Shown here piece by piece: positions 9,410 to 18,327 of a stretch of 64,000 nt of DNA. The notes beneath the pieces were generated by a model, which saw only the letters and a program-made list of their open reading frames with translations, ran no database searches and was not told where the DNA came from. Source of the DNA: Halopseudomonas xinjiangensis (GTDB taxonomy: Bacteria; Pseudomonadota; Gammaproteobacteria; Pseudomonadales; Pseudomonadaceae); assembly GCA_011050525.1 (NCBI GenBank), contig DRFO01000034.1, forward strand, positions 1-64,000. The letters are read 5' to 3'. The position numbers were made by a program, and so were the translations under genes. The first letter of the stretch is position 1. Every line of letters starts with the position of its first letter.

Positions 9410-9961
9410 TCATGAATGCACGCACCAGTTCCGGGCACCAGCTGGGGTAGCGTTGTCGTCCACCGCATGAATCATGCCCGTCGCGATTGCTGCATGCGGA
9501 TCAAGAATTCTCGGAGAGGCCTTCAAATAGCTGAGGATGTCCAGTGGCTCGTCTGCACCCTTGGTCCGTTCTTCCACGATGGCCGCATACAGCTCCAGAT
9601 CATGATCCAGACTCATGGCATATTCGGCCATTCTGGCGTGGTCCACCGACCCATGCAGGGTCCAGTGAAACGGGTGGAAGAGAAATTTGCTGAAGTGCGA
9701 GGCGGTGCGTCGCTGGCCAGCCAGAAAGATGATATTGCCCATGGACTCAACGGTGCCGAGGTTATGGGTATTCACCGGGATCGGCAGCGAAATCAGAAAG
9801 TTGTACAGGGAAAAGCCGTAACTGCACTCCCCGCCCATGGTGGCGATCTTAACCAAGAGTTCAGACGCATCCTGCTGGACCGCCTCGGTGCATTTATTGA
9901 TGAACTGTCCGCAGGTATTGGAATTGATAGGGCCGGTGAAATGAATGATGTGAGTCGTCAT
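9410..9961 (-). CDS. ClpP-like (ClpP/crotonase fold) serine peptidase homologue
   Basis: The 183-residue protein resembles ClpP in outline: FTGPINSNTCGQFI (the beta-strand start with GxI), then GGECSYGFSLYNFL (like the GG-SVxAGLAIYD stretch), then GTVESMGNIIFLAG (like the catalytic GQAASMGAxLLxAG), and HPFHW where ClpP has the catalytic HQP. The Ser and His positions are therefore kept. It differs too much from housekeeping ClpP to be the core subunit and no ClpX or ClpA is adjacent. Similar stand-alone ClpP-like proteins occur in Pseudomonas with no known role. The ATG at 9961 has AGAGG upstream; an in-frame start at 10006 is less likely. Its stop lies 2 bp from the stop of the convergent diguanylate cyclase. 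Confidence 0.7.
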   Translation of the reverse strand: MTTHIIHFTGPINSNTCGQFINKCTEAVQQDASELLVKIATMGGECSYGFSLYNFLISLPIPVNTHNLGTVESMGNIIFLAGQRRTASHFSKFLFHPFHWTLHGSVDHARMAEYAMSLDHDLELYAAIVEERTKGADEPLDILSYLKASPRILDPHAAIATGMIHAVDDNATPAGARNWCVHS

Positions 9962-10269
9962 GGTGATCGCCTCTAGCTGATTGTTGCCAATGGGGTCCAG
10001 ATACACGCTGACAGCTCAGCCTCCGGATGATAAATACATCATCGGCAATGCCATCTGATCCTTGAGGAAAGCCTGGTCCGGGGGGTGCAGCCTGGTCCGC
10101 TCCATTGGGTCCGGTTTTTTACCTTAATCCAATATCCGACCGGGAAACAACCTGACGTCCTGGTTCGTACACATTGCACAAGATTGTGATTTGATTAAAC
10201 CTCATGGCCTGGCTAAGGTCCCAGTTGCATCGGCGATGACGCCACCGATAAACCTATTGGAATCAAGCC

Positions 10270-11397
10270 TTGAATCTAACCATCTGCAGAGCTTGCGCGT
10301 CTAGCCCTGCTATCCGTTCAGCGCTTTCCGTCACCGCCGCGATACTGGTTCTCAGCGGCTGCAGCACGCCGGGAAAGCCATCGCCTCCTCCGCCCGAACC
10401 GGCTGTGGTGCGCGCCCAGATAGTCGAACTCATGCCTGACGGCATTCCTGATCGGGAGGGCTGGGCACATGATATCTTTTCAACCTTTGCCGGCCTTGAC
10501 CTGCCGCCCACCAAAGAGAATATCTGTGCGGTGCTGGCCGTAACCATTCAGGAATCGACCTTTCAAGTAGCCCCGCCAGTGCCGGGACTTGCCAAGATTT
10601 CCCGTGAAGAAATCTACCGGCGGGCGGCTCGGCTGCGCATTCCCGAGTTTCTGATAGACGCCGCCCTGAGGCTCGAATCGCCTAACGGCGAGAGCTACAG
10701 CGAAAGGTTGAATTCGGTGGAGGACGAAAAGGAATTAAGCGCGATATTCGAGGATTTCCTCGGCACGGTGCCCTTGGGCCAGCAACTTTTTGGCAGCTTC
10801 AACCCGGTGCGCACCGGCGGTCCCATGCAAGTGAGCATCGACTTTGCCGAGTCGCTGGCTGATGACTACCCCTACGCGGTGGATGGCTCGATCCGTAACG
10901 AAGTATTCAGCCGCCGCGGGGGCATGTACTTCGGCATCGCCCACTTGCTGGACTATCCAGCCAATTATTCGCAGCCGTTATATCGCTTCGCTGATTTCAA
11001 TGCGGGCTGGTACGCCAGCCGCAACGCTGCGTTTCAACGGGCAGTTACCGAAGCCTCCGGCATCACCCTCGCGCTGGACGGCGATCTCATCATCCATGGC
11101 TCAAGAACCGCGGGGTCAACGGAACTGGCAGTGCGCACCCTGGCCGAGCAACTGGATTTGAACGATGGCGCAATCAGACAGGCTCTGGATAGCGGTGACA
11201 CTCTGGCATTCGAGGAAACCAGGCTTTACCAGCGCACCTTCGCTCTGGCGGACCGACTTGCGGGTGAGAGCCTGCCGCGAGCCGTGTTGCCAGGCATTAC
11301 GCTCGAAAGCCCGAAGATTACTCGCCAGCTCACTACCGCGTGGTTTGCCAACCGGGTGAATGACCGTCATCGGCGCTGCATGACCGGAGGCCTCTAG
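10270..11397 (+). CDS. DUF1615 lipoprotein
   Basis: The 375-residue protein starts at a TTG codon; no in-frame ATG lies before the signal peptide. The signal ends in LVLSGC, so the mature protein is probably lipidated, followed by a Pro-rich linker. The rest (REGWAHDIFSTFAGLDLPPTKENICAVLAVTIQEST, FNAGWYASRNAAFQ, YQRTFALADR; quoted as separate short stretches of the same domain) matches the DUF1615 family of envelope proteins in Pseudomonas and relatives. The VTIQESTF and FNAGWYASRNA stretches recall lysozyme-like folds, so a murein-related role is conceivable, but no function is established. It has no clear operon partner. Confidence 0.7.
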   Translation: MNLTICRACASSPAIRSALSVTAAILVLSGCSTPGKPSPPPPEPAVVRAQIVELMPDGIPDREGWAHDIFSTFAGLDLPPTKENICAVLAVTIQESTFQVAPPVPGLAKISREEIYRRAARLRIPEFLIDAALRLESPNGESYSERLNSVEDEKELSAIFEDFLGTVPLGQQLFGSFNPVRTGGPMQVSIDFAESLADDYPYAVDGSIRNEVFSRRGGMYFGIAHLLDYPANYSQPLYRFADFNAGWYASRNAAFQRAVTEASGITLALDGDLIIHGSRTAGSTELAVRTLAEQLDLNDGAIRQALDSGDTLAFEETRLYQRTFALADRLAGESLPRAVLPGITLESPKITRQLTTAWFANRVNDRHRRCMTGGL

Positions 11398-11501
11398 TCC
11401 CACCGCCGAATCGTTACCAGGCATTTCAGGGAATTTGCGCAACGCGTCAACTTTTCAAGGCACCCACTGTCGAAAGCCAGGAATAATCAAAGAGCCGGCT
11501 T

Positions 11502-12512
11502 ATGACGTGGAGAGAGAAGGACCGCTGGCAACGGCTGTTTTCAACCGGTGCCGCGTTATCAATCTTGTTGTTTTCAACGGGCTGCGAACGCCGTCAATCC
11601 GCGTTGCATCCGGCCAGCGTGAACGCTGAACGAATCGCTGATCTATTCTGGTGGATGGTTGGCGGCGGGCTGATTATCTGGGCAGTAGTGATGGCTATCG
11701 CCTTTTTCGCGACCCGTGCCCACCCAGAAGCCCACGGCGTGCGCAGTGCTCGCTGGCTCATTCTCGGCGGCGGTGTGGCGTTTCCGGTAGTGGTGCTGAC
11801 CGGGCTGCTGATCTATGGCCTGATGCTCATGCCGCAACTTAGCTCAACCGCTGATATCGACCTGGAGATCGATGTTGCCGGTGAGCAGTGGTGGTGGCGT
11901 GTAACCTATCAAACGGCTGCCGGAGAGCCGGTGGAATTGGCCAATGAGATCCGCCTCCCGGTGGGTCAGCGGGCTCTGTTTCGCCTGACCAGCCCGGATG
12001 TTATCCACTCTTTCTGGATTCCTCCTCTTGGTGGCAAGGTCGACATGATTCCCGGCCGCACCAATACACTGGTACTGGAACCCACTCAAACCGGGACATT
12101 TCGCGGCGCCTGCGCTGAATACTGCGGCAGCTCGCACGCTCTCATGAAGTTCGAAGTGATGGTCATGGAGCCTGACGCCTTCGCCGATTGGCTGAACCGG
12201 CAGGCCCAGCCGGCCCAGCCACCGCAGAGCGAATCGGCCAGACAAGGCCAAACCGCTTTTCTCGCCAATGGCTGTGGTGCCTGCCATACCGTCCGCGGCA
12301 CCGAAGCCAACGGCACGCTGGGCCCGGATCTGACCCATGTCGGTAGTCGTCTGAGTCTGGGCGCGGGAATTCTGCCTGTCGATCCAGAGGCGTTCACCCG
12401 CTGGATCGGGCACACCGGCGCAATCAAGCCAGACGTGAAGATGCCGTCCTTCGGGATGCTACCGGAAGATCAACTACCCGCCATGGCGCAGTATTTGAGT
12501 GAATTGCAATGA
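11502..12512 (+). CDS. coxB: cytochrome c oxidase subunit II with fused cytochrome c domain
   Basis: The 336-residue protein has an N-terminal signal that may be a lipoprotein type (STGC at 25-28), two membrane helices (about 45-70 and 85-110), then the CuA cupredoxin domain. The CuA ligands are visible: His169, Cys204, Glu206, Cys208, His212 and Met215 in CAEYCGSSHALM. A C-terminal cytochrome c domain has CGACH at 258-262 and a distal Met in KMPSFGM. This is the caa3-type layout, in which the fused heme passes electrons to CuA. It opens the oxidase operon and overlaps subunit I by 4 bp. Confidence 0.93.
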   Translation: MTWREKDRWQRLFSTGAALSILLFSTGCERRQSALHPASVNAERIADLFWWMVGGGLIIWAVVMAIAFFATRAHPEAHGVRSARWLILGGGVAFPVVVLTGLLIYGLMLMPQLSSTADIDLEIDVAGEQWWWRVTYQTAAGEPVELANEIRLPVGQRALFRLTSPDVIHSFWIPPLGGKVDMIPGRTNTLVLEPTQTGTFRGACAEYCGSSHALMKFEVMVMEPDAFADWLNRQAQPAQPPQSESARQGQTAFLANGCGACHTVRGTEANGTLGPDLTHVGSRLSLGAGILPVDPEAFTRWIGHTGAIKPDVKMPSFGMLPEDQLPAMAQYLSELQ

Positions 12513-15034
12513 ATGAGCAGACGGACTACCGAGACCCGGAAGAGGAGGCGCTCGCCTTGGCGCAGGCCGAGCGCCTGGCCAAGGCATGGAAAACACCGAA
12601 AGGCTGGCGCTACTGGTCCGCGGTGAACAATACCGAAGTGGGGCTCTGGTACACCGGCGTGTCGTTTATCTTCTTCCTGTTCGCCGGCGTGCTGGCGCTG
12701 CTGATCCGTGCTCAGTTGGCCGTGCCGGAGAACGACCTGCTTTCAGCCGAAACCTATAACCAGGTGTTCACACTGCATGGGTCGGTAATGATGTTCCTGT
12801 TCGGCGTGCCGATGTTCGAGGCATTTTCCATCCTGATCCTGCCACAGATGCTCGGTGCGCGTGACCTGCCCTTTCCACGGCTTTCAGCCTATGGTTTCTG
12901 GTGTTTCCTTATCGGTGGGGTTTTCGTATCCGGCTCGATTTTCTTCGGCGCAGCGCCACAGGGCGGCTGGTTCATGTACCCGCCGCTCAGTACGAGCTAC
13001 TCGGAGGGCCTGGGACCGGATATCTGGCTTCTGGGCCTTTCATTTATCGAGGTGTCGTCCCTCGCAGCAGCCGTCGAGCTGATCGTCGGGGTGCTCAAGA
13101 CCCGCCCGCCGGGGATGCGTATCAATCTAATGCCGCTGTATTCCTGGTACATCCTGGTGGTGGCGGGAATGATTCTGTTCGCCTTCCCGCCCCTCATCGC
13201 GGGCGATCTGCTGTTTGAAATGGAGCGCGCCTTCGACTGGCCGTTTTTTGATGTAAGCCGTGGCGGCGATCCGCTGCTCTGGCAACATCTGTTCTGGATT
13301 TTCGGTCATCCGGAGGTCTACATCATCTTTCTGCCAGCGGTCGCGCTGGTTGCGACCATCGTCCCCACCGCAGCCCGGCGCCCAATTGTCGGTTACAGCT
13401 GGATCGTCCTGGCGGCCGTGGGTACCGGTTTCATCAGCTTCGGGCTGTGGGTCCACCACATGTTCACCACCGGCATGCCAGCCGTCTCGCTGGCGTTCTT
13501 TTCGGCTGCGTCCGAAGCGGTGGCAATACCCACAGGCGTACAGATATTCTGTTTCCTGGCGACGGCGCTGGCCGGGCGTTTCGTCAAATCCGTGCCCATG
13601 TTGTTCGTCTCCGGCGCCCTGGCGATTTTCGTGCTGGGTGGGCTGACCGGTGTAATGGTGGCAATCGCCCCGTTCGACTTCCAGGCCCACGATACCTACT
13701 TCATCGTCGCCCATCTTCATTACGTATTGATAGGGGGCATGCTGTTTCCGGTCATCGCCGGGATCTACTATTTTTTTCCGTTGATCACCAGCAAGAAACT
13801 CTCTGACAAACTGGGCAAAATCGGTTTCTGGCTGATGTTCATCGGATTTAATGTGGCGTTTCTGCCGATGCATTTTACCGGCCTGCTGGGAATGCCCCGC
13901 CGGGTCTATACCTATTCCGCAGATTCCGGTTTCGGTTTGCTGAATATGGTCTCGTCCATCGGCGCGTTCGTACTCGCCGCCGGCGTCGCGGTGCTGGTAT
14001 GGGATGTACTGCGGCCTAAGGGTAAGCAGCCCACTTGCGAGCGTAATCCCTGGGGGGCGGGAACGCTTGAGTGGCTCGTGGAAATGCCGGGCAGGGCCTG
14101 GGGCGTTCGCTCCATTCCCATCATCCGGAGCCGCTACCCGCTCTGGGATCAACCCAACCTGATGCGCGATGTGGATGCTGGGCGCTTCTACTTGCCTGAT
14201 GCACAGGAAGGCAAACGCGAGACCTTGATAAGCACCATAATCGATGCCGACCCGATCCAGTGCCTGCGGGTTCCGGGGCCCACCTTCAAAGCACTCTGGG
14301 CAGCAATTTTTACCGGTGGGCTGTTTATCTTCGCCACTTACAAGCTGTATTGGTTAGCGATCGCCAGCGGAACACTGGCCTTGATCACCATCCTCATCTG
14401 GCTATGGCGGGATACTGCGATCATTCCCGCCAAGCAGACCAAGGATATCGGCCTGGGTGTTACGCTGCCAATCTATGCGTCGGGCGCGAAGTCAGTGGGC
14501 TGGTGGGCCATGTTCATCACCATGATCGGCAACATGAGTGCGTTCAACAGCCTGGTGTTCGGTTATTTCTTCTTCTGGACCGTGCATGACGACTTTCCGC
14601 CCGACAACACTCCCGATCTGGGGTTCTGGCCGGTAGCGGCGCTGGTCGCGATTCTTCTGTCCTGGGCGCTGACGCTCTGGGCACGGCGGCTAAACAATCT
14701 CGACCATGCATCTGGCTATTATGCCGCGCTGGGCCTCGGCGCATTGCTGACCGTAGCGGGCGCTTATGCGCTCTGGGCGGGACCCCATTTCGCCGGCATG
14801 GATCCCACAAGCAATGTGTATCCGGCGACCGTCTGGGTGTTGGTGCTCTGGTGTCTGATACATCTGGGTATTGGTCTGATCATGCAGCTTTACTGTCTTG
14901 CGCGACGCGCCGCCGGACGCATGACGGCCACGCATGATATCGATATTCGCAACGTCGCACTGTACTGGCACTTCATGGCGATCACCCTGGCAACTACCGT
15001 TGCGGTCATTGCCGGCTTTCCGGAGGTAGCATGA
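12509..15034 (+). CDS. ctaD: cytochrome c oxidase fused subunits I and III
   Basis: The 841-residue protein joins subunit I (about 1-560) and a subunit III-like helical region (about 600-841). Subunit I ligands are present: His90 (TLHGSVM) for heme a; HPEVY at 267-271 with the cross-linked His-Tyr of the CuB site; His316-His317 as CuB ligands; and HLH at 402-404 for hemes a and a3. The tyrosine in HPEVY marks an A-type heme-copper oxidase. The C-terminal part has YFFFWTVHDDFPP and repeated helices like subunit III. Fusion of I and III is known for caa3 oxidases of several Pseudomonas and related bacteria. It pumps protons while reducing oxygen to water. Both ends overlap neighbours by 4 bp. 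Confidence 0.93.
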   Translation: MNEQTDYRDPEEEALALAQAERLAKAWKTPKGWRYWSAVNNTEVGLWYTGVSFIFFLFAGVLALLIRAQLAVPENDLLSAETYNQVFTLHGSVMMFLFGVPMFEAFSILILPQMLGARDLPFPRLSAYGFWCFLIGGVFVSGSIFFGAAPQGGWFMYPPLSTSYSEGLGPDIWLLGLSFIEVSSLAAAVELIVGVLKTRPPGMRINLMPLYSWYILVVAGMILFAFPPLIAGDLLFEMERAFDWPFFDVSRGGDPLLWQHLFWIFGHPEVYIIFLPAVALVATIVPTAARRPIVGYSWIVLAAVGTGFISFGLWVHHMFTTGMPAVSLAFFSAASEAVAIPTGVQIFCFLATALAGRFVKSVPMLFVSGALAIFVLGGLTGVMVAIAPFDFQAHDTYFIVAHLHYVLIGGMLFPVIAGIYYFFPLITSKKLSDKLGKIGFWLMFIGFNVAFLPMHFTGLLGMPRRVYTYSADSGFGLLNMVSSIGAFVLAAGVAVLVWDVLRPKGKQPTCERNPWGAGTLEWLVEMPGRAWGVRSIPIIRSRYPLWDQPNLMRDVDAGRFYLPDAQEGKRETLISTIIDADPIQCLRVPGPTFKALWAAIFTGGLFIFATYKLYWLAIASGTLALITILIWLWRDTAIIPAKQTKDIGLGVTLPIYASGAKSVGWWAMFITMIGNMSAFNSLVFGYFFFWTVHDDFPPDNTPDLGFWPVAALVAILLSWALTLWARRLNNLDHASGYYAALGLGALLTVAGAYALWAGPHFAGMDPTSNVYPATVWVLVLWCLIHLGIGLIMQLYCLARRAAGRMTATHDIDIRNVALYWHFMAITLATTVAVIAGFPEVA

Positions 15035-15444
15035 TGGACGAGACACAAACCCGACCCGAGCATGCGCCAGAGGTGCCCCCCGGTTCTCGCGAAAGTCTGT
15101 GGCTTCTGGTCTCCGGGCCGACCATCTGGGCGGCTCATTTCCTGTTGTCCTATCTGGCCGTCTCGGTCTGGTGCGCCAAGGTAGCAGGTCGTGCCGGTCC
15201 GCTCGGTGACATACGCATTGCCATCGGCGTGCTGACCGCTCTGGCGCTGACCGGGATTGCACTGACCGGCTGGGGCGGATGGCGGCGGCACCGATTCGGC
15301 GAAGCCACCCTTCCCCACGATTTCGATACGCCCGGTGATCGACACCGCTTTCTGGGCTTTTCAACCTTTCTGCTGTGTGGGCTCAGTTTTGTGGCAACGG
15401 TATTCGTCGCTCTCTCCGTGGTGTTCATCAGGAGCTGCGAATGA
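15031..15444 (+). CDS. small three-helix membrane protein of the oxidase operon
   Basis: The 137-residue protein has an acidic cytoplasmic N-terminus, then three predicted membrane helices (SLWLLVSGPTIWAAHFLLSY, IAIGVLTALALTGIALTGW and FLLCGLSFVATVFVALSVVF). It sits between the fused subunit I/III gene and ctaG with ATGA overlaps on both sides, so it is almost certainly made with the oxidase. Similar small proteins occur at this place in caa3 operons, where they may be subunit IV-like or assembly factors. I do not recognise a named family. Confidence 0.7.
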   Translation: MMDETQTRPEHAPEVPPGSRESLWLLVSGPTIWAAHFLLSYLAVSVWCAKVAGRAGPLGDIRIAIGVLTALALTGIALTGWGGWRRHRFGEATLPHDFDTPGDRHRFLGFSTFLLCGLSFVATVFVALSVVFIRSCE

Positions 15445-16091
15445 CCAGGCGCACCGTTGCTGGGCTAATAGGGCTGGCTGTTCTCGCCCTGGCCTGGATC
15501 GGCCCGGTGCCGGCCTTTGCACGCCAAGCCTTTGCTGGTCACATGACCATGCATGTGCTGGTGGTTGCTGTGGCAGCGCCGCTTCTGGCTATCGGGATTG
15601 CCGGCGGGCGTTTCGACATATCCAGCCGTCACCCTATTCTGTTCTCTCCGGTACTGGCCTCAGTGATCGAGCTGGTGGTGGTATGGGGTTGGCATCTACC
15701 CGTGTTGCACCATGCAGCGCGCATGTCGCATGGAATGTTGTTGCTTGAACAAGCCAGCTATCTGGCCGTCGGGCTGCTTGTGTGGCTTGCGGCTTTTGGT
15801 GGTGGCGAATGCCGCGGCAAGAGCGACCGCAACCAGCGTGCAGCTGCCGGCATAGCTGGATTGTTGCTGACCTCCATGCACATGACCTTTCTCGGGGTGT
15901 TGCTGGCGCTCGCCGGCCGGCCCCTGTTCGGCCATGCGGGCGGCGTTGCCGACGGGATGTCGGCACTGAATGATCAGCATCTAGGCGGCGTCATCATGCT
16001 GGTAGTCGGCGGCACGTCGTACCTGCTTGGCGGGCTGTACCTGCTTGGCGGGCTGTTAAGGGAAAAGCGTGATGCCGTTTCAGTCCGCTAA
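15441..16091 (+). CDS. ctaG: CtaG-type cytochrome c oxidase assembly membrane protein
   Basis: The 216-residue protein is very hydrophobic and carries the histidine-rich helices of the caa3_CtaG family (PF09678): AGHMTMHVLVV, VVWGWHLPVLHHAAR, SMHMTFLGVLLALAG and NDQHLGGVIML. Family members are needed for copper delivery or assembly of caa3 oxidase in Bacillus and others; the conserved histidines probably bind copper. The ATG at 15441 overlaps the preceding stop (ATGA). The 3' end overlaps the next cytochrome gene by about 20 bp, supporting a single operon. A duplicated YLLGGLYLLGG stretch ends the protein. This is not the cofactor-delivery CtaG/Cox11 of aa3 oxidases. Confidence 0.88.
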   Translation: MTRRTVAGLIGLAVLALAWIGPVPAFARQAFAGHMTMHVLVVAVAAPLLAIGIAGGRFDISSRHPILFSPVLASVIELVVVWGWHLPVLHHAARMSHGMLLLEQASYLAVGLLVWLAAFGGGECRGKSDRNQRAAAGIAGLLLTSMHMTFLGVLLALAGRPLFGHAGGVADGMSALNDQHLGGVIMLVVGGTSYLLGGLYLLGGLLREKRDAVSVR

Positions 16092-17283
16092 AGCGTACGC
16101 TCGCCAGGCAGCCGTCCTGACTGGGCAAGGCTTGCGCTGGCTGGTTGCCGGGTCCTGGAAGCGGGTATTCGCCATTCTCGCACTGGCGAGCATTCTGGTG
16201 GCGGCAGGTGGGTTTTTCCTGGCTTCGGTAGGATTGGTCTCGATCAGCGCGAGTTCCGGCCATTCTCCTGTCACGGCCTGGTTCCTTCATTACACGATGC
16301 GCAACGCCGTGCGCCTGCAATCATCCGGCAAGGTTCCGCCGCTGAATGATCCGGCGCTGATAGCCAAGGGCGCCGGTCACTATGAGACTGGCTGTCTGGC
16401 CTGCCATGGCGCGCCGGGCCGCGATCAGTCACTGATCGTCAGGCAAATGACTCCCGAGCCGCCCTACCTGCCCCCACGGATCTCGGAATGGAAGCCTGAA
16501 GAGCTGTTCTGGATCGTCAAGAACGGCATCAAATTCAGTGCCATGCCGGCCTGGCCTGCTTTAAAGCGTGAAGACGAAATCTGGGCGATGGTCGCGTTCC
16601 TGCAGCAGTTGCCCGACATGACCGCTGCCCGTTATAAGGAGCTGGCCCATGGCGACCGCGACGCAACGACCGACGAGCCAGTTACCCCGGACCATTTGCG
16701 TGCACTGGCCGATCCGCTGGGACCAGTACTGGCAAATTGCACGCGATGCCACGGCGAAGACGGCAATGGCAGAGGGCTCGGTGCGTTCCCCAAACTGGCC
16801 GGGCAATCCGAAGCCTACCTGCTTGCCAGTTTGCAATCCTATGCCAGTGGCGATCGCCACAGTGGCATTATGCAGCCCGTCGCCGCCGGTCTCGATCAAC
16901 CAGTCCTTGCTGCGCTGGCCAGCCATTACGCAAGCTTGCCGGCCGGCGGCGAAACGGCGGAACCAGCGCCCAGTAACGAAAGCATCAGACGCGGCGCTGA
17001 ACTGGCCTCCAGCGGCGTTCCAGAGCGCAACGTTCCGTCATGCATCCACTGCCACGGACCCAAGAAGTCACCCCGCAACGACAGGTACCCCGCCATCGAA
17101 GGGCAATACTCGGCGTATCTGAAACAGCAGCTCGAATTGTTCAGCTCGGAAAAACGCGGCGGCACGGCGTATGCGCACATAATGCACATCGCGGCGCACC
17201 GGCTCACGCCAGAGCAAATTCAGGATCTGGCTAATTACTACGCCTCCCTTTCCTCAGCAACCCCACCTGAATCGCAGAGGTAA
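16072..17283 (+). CDS. membrane-anchored triheme c-type cytochrome
   Basis: The protein of about 403 residues starts with an N-terminal membrane helix (AILALASILVAAGGFFLASV), then three cytochrome c domains with heme motifs CLACH, CTRCH and CIHCH. Each CxxCH is followed by sequences typical of cytochrome c4/class I domains (GEDGNGRG, FPKLAGQSEAYL, YPAIEGQYSAYLKQQL). The ATG at 16072 follows AAGGGA; a GTG three bases earlier is possible. It closes the caa3 operon and would feed electrons to the oxidase, perhaps from the bc1 complex. Three hemes suggest several donor or acceptor sites. A gene of this type is commonly found beside CtaG in such operons. Confidence 0.85.
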   Translation: MPFQSAKAYARQAAVLTGQGLRWLVAGSWKRVFAILALASILVAAGGFFLASVGLVSISASSGHSPVTAWFLHYTMRNAVRLQSSGKVPPLNDPALIAKGAGHYETGCLACHGAPGRDQSLIVRQMTPEPPYLPPRISEWKPEELFWIVKNGIKFSAMPAWPALKREDEIWAMVAFLQQLPDMTAARYKELAHGDRDATTDEPVTPDHLRALADPLGPVLANCTRCHGEDGNGRGLGAFPKLAGQSEAYLLASLQSYASGDRHSGIMQPVAAGLDQPVLAALASHYASLPAGGETAEPAPSNESIRRGAELASSGVPERNVPSCIHCHGPKKSPRNDRYPAIEGQYSAYLKQQLELFSSEKRGGTAYAHIMHIAAHRLTPEQIQDLANYYASLSSATPPESQR

Positions 17284-17285
17284 TC

Positions 17286-17897
17286 ATGTTCGACAAAATC
17301 GTGGAGATAGTCTCGGCGTCCGGCTACGTAGGCGTGTTCGGCCTGATGTTGCTGGAAAACATATTTCCTCCGATACCCTCGGAACTGATTATGCCCCTGG
17401 CCGGGTTTGTAGCGGCGAAGGGAGAGCTGAACCTCTACGGCGTCGTCCTTGCAGGCACCGCCGGGTCGGTAGTCGGTGCGCTGCCCTGGTACTACGCCGG
17501 GGCAAAACTGGGGGAGGCCCGCCTGAAGAAGTGGTCCGAGCGATGGGGTTACTGGCTGACGATGTGCCCGGATGATATTGACCATGCCAGCCGCTGGTTT
17601 AACCGGCACGGCAAGCTTGCGGTATTCTTCGGTCGTCTCATGCCAGCTGTCCGCACGCTCATTTCTGTACCGGCAGGCATCGTCAAGCTGCCGATGCCCG
17701 TATTTCTGCTGTATTCGACGGCGGGATCGCTGCTATGGACAGCATTGCTGACACTGGCCGGGTTTCTGCTGGAATCACAGTATGAAAAGGTCGCGGATTA
17801 CATCAACCCGGTTTCTACCGGCATAGTGATAATGATTGTCCTGATCTACGTGTATCGCCTGCTTCGCTTGCGCTTTGGCGGACACAAGCAGACCTGA
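17286..17897 (+). CDS. DedA family membrane protein
   Basis: The 203-residue protein has the DedA (SNARE-associated/VTT domain) pattern: LENIFPPIPSELIMPLAGF, AGSVVGALPWYYAGAKLGE, a cytoplasmic helix, then FFGRLMPAVRTLISVPAG, the conserved F/GRxxPxxR motif, and closing membrane helices. DedA proteins are inner-membrane transporters; members flip undecaprenyl phosphate or phospholipids and affect pH and drug tolerance. It begins 2 bp after the triheme cytochrome stop and so may be cotranscribed with the oxidase operon, though a functional link is not established. Confidence 0.88.
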   Translation: MFDKIVEIVSASGYVGVFGLMLLENIFPPIPSELIMPLAGFVAAKGELNLYGVVLAGTAGSVVGALPWYYAGAKLGEARLKKWSERWGYWLTMCPDDIDHASRWFNRHGKLAVFFGRLMPAVRTLISVPAGIVKLPMPVFLLYSTAGSLLWTALLTLAGFLLESQYEKVADYINPVSTGIVIMIVLIYVYRLLRLRFGGHKQT

Positions 17898-17938
17898 TCG
17901 TCGTCAGGCCACCCAGCTAGCAAGACTACCGACCCCTT

Positions 17939-18241
17939 TCAGTCTTGCTGCGACAGAATAGCGTCCAGCAAACCGGGAAACCGGCCGTCCAGTTCCTGAC
18001 GGCGCAGCGAATTCATGTGAGTAGTGCCCACGCTCTGGGTGCAAACCAGCCCAGCCTCCCGTAGCACCCGGAAATGATGGGAAACGCTTGATTTCGGTCG
18101 ACCGCCGTCGAGCTCGCCACAGCTTGCCTCGCCGACCTCAGCCAGGCGCCGCACGATCTCCAGGCGCACGGGATCGCTCAAGGCATGCAGTAGGCGCTCA
18201 AGCACAAAGTCGCTGGCAGCTGGGTGTTTGTAGGGTCGCAT
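17939..18241 (-). CDS. ArsR family helix-turn-helix repressor
   Basis: The 100-residue protein has a winged helix of the ArsR type: LHALSDPVRLEIVRRLAEVGEASC followed by the recognition helix KSSVSHHFRVLREAGLV and the wing GTTHMNSLRR (separate stretches). It lacks the ELCVCDL metal site of true ArsR, so it does not sense arsenic by that motif; single Cys residues at the position of SCGEL may be redox-active, but this is inference. It is divergent from the Old Yellow Enzyme gene, with a TAGTTC/GAACTA inverted repeat between them. Similar ArsR-xenobiotic-reductase pairs are known. It probably represses that gene and perhaps itself. Confidence 0.85.
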   Translation of the reverse strand: MRPYKHPAASDFVLERLLHALSDPVRLEIVRRLAEVGEASCGELDGGRPKSSVSHHFRVLREAGLVCTQSVGTTHMNSLRRQELDGRFPGLLDAILSQQD

Positions 18242-18264
18242 GGAGCGAATGATACACCAGGGGT

Positions 18265-18300
18265 TTGCTAATCAGCCATAGTTCTAATATTATCGAACTA
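18265..18300 (+). promoter_or_regulatory. promoter with overlapping ArsR-type operator, upstream of the Old Yellow Enzyme gene
   Basis: The -35 TTGCTA (18265-18270) and -10 TATTAT (18288-18293) are 17 bp apart. The inverted repeat TAGTTC-N10-GAACTA (18279-18300) covers the -10 box, so a protein bound there would block RNA polymerase. The ArsR-family regulator next door is the natural candidate. Identified by eye; not tested. Confidence 0.55.
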
Positions 18301-18327
18301 CAGAACCATCCAACCAGGAATCACATC

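Noticed and set aside
10026..10043. GATGAT/ATCATC inverted repeat upstream of the ClpP-like gene
   Set aside because: Short arms with a 6-bp spacer; expected by chance often enough, and no promoter next to it.
13127..14152. 341-codon minus frame within the oxidase gene
   Set aside because: Shadow of the subunit I/III gene; composition is His/Gln/Asp-rich as expected for an antisense frame.
17919..17949. 9-bp inverted repeat AGCAAGACT / AGTCTTGCT at the DedA/ArsR junction
   Set aside because: No T-run on either strand and it overlaps the ArsR stop codon; a weak terminator at best.
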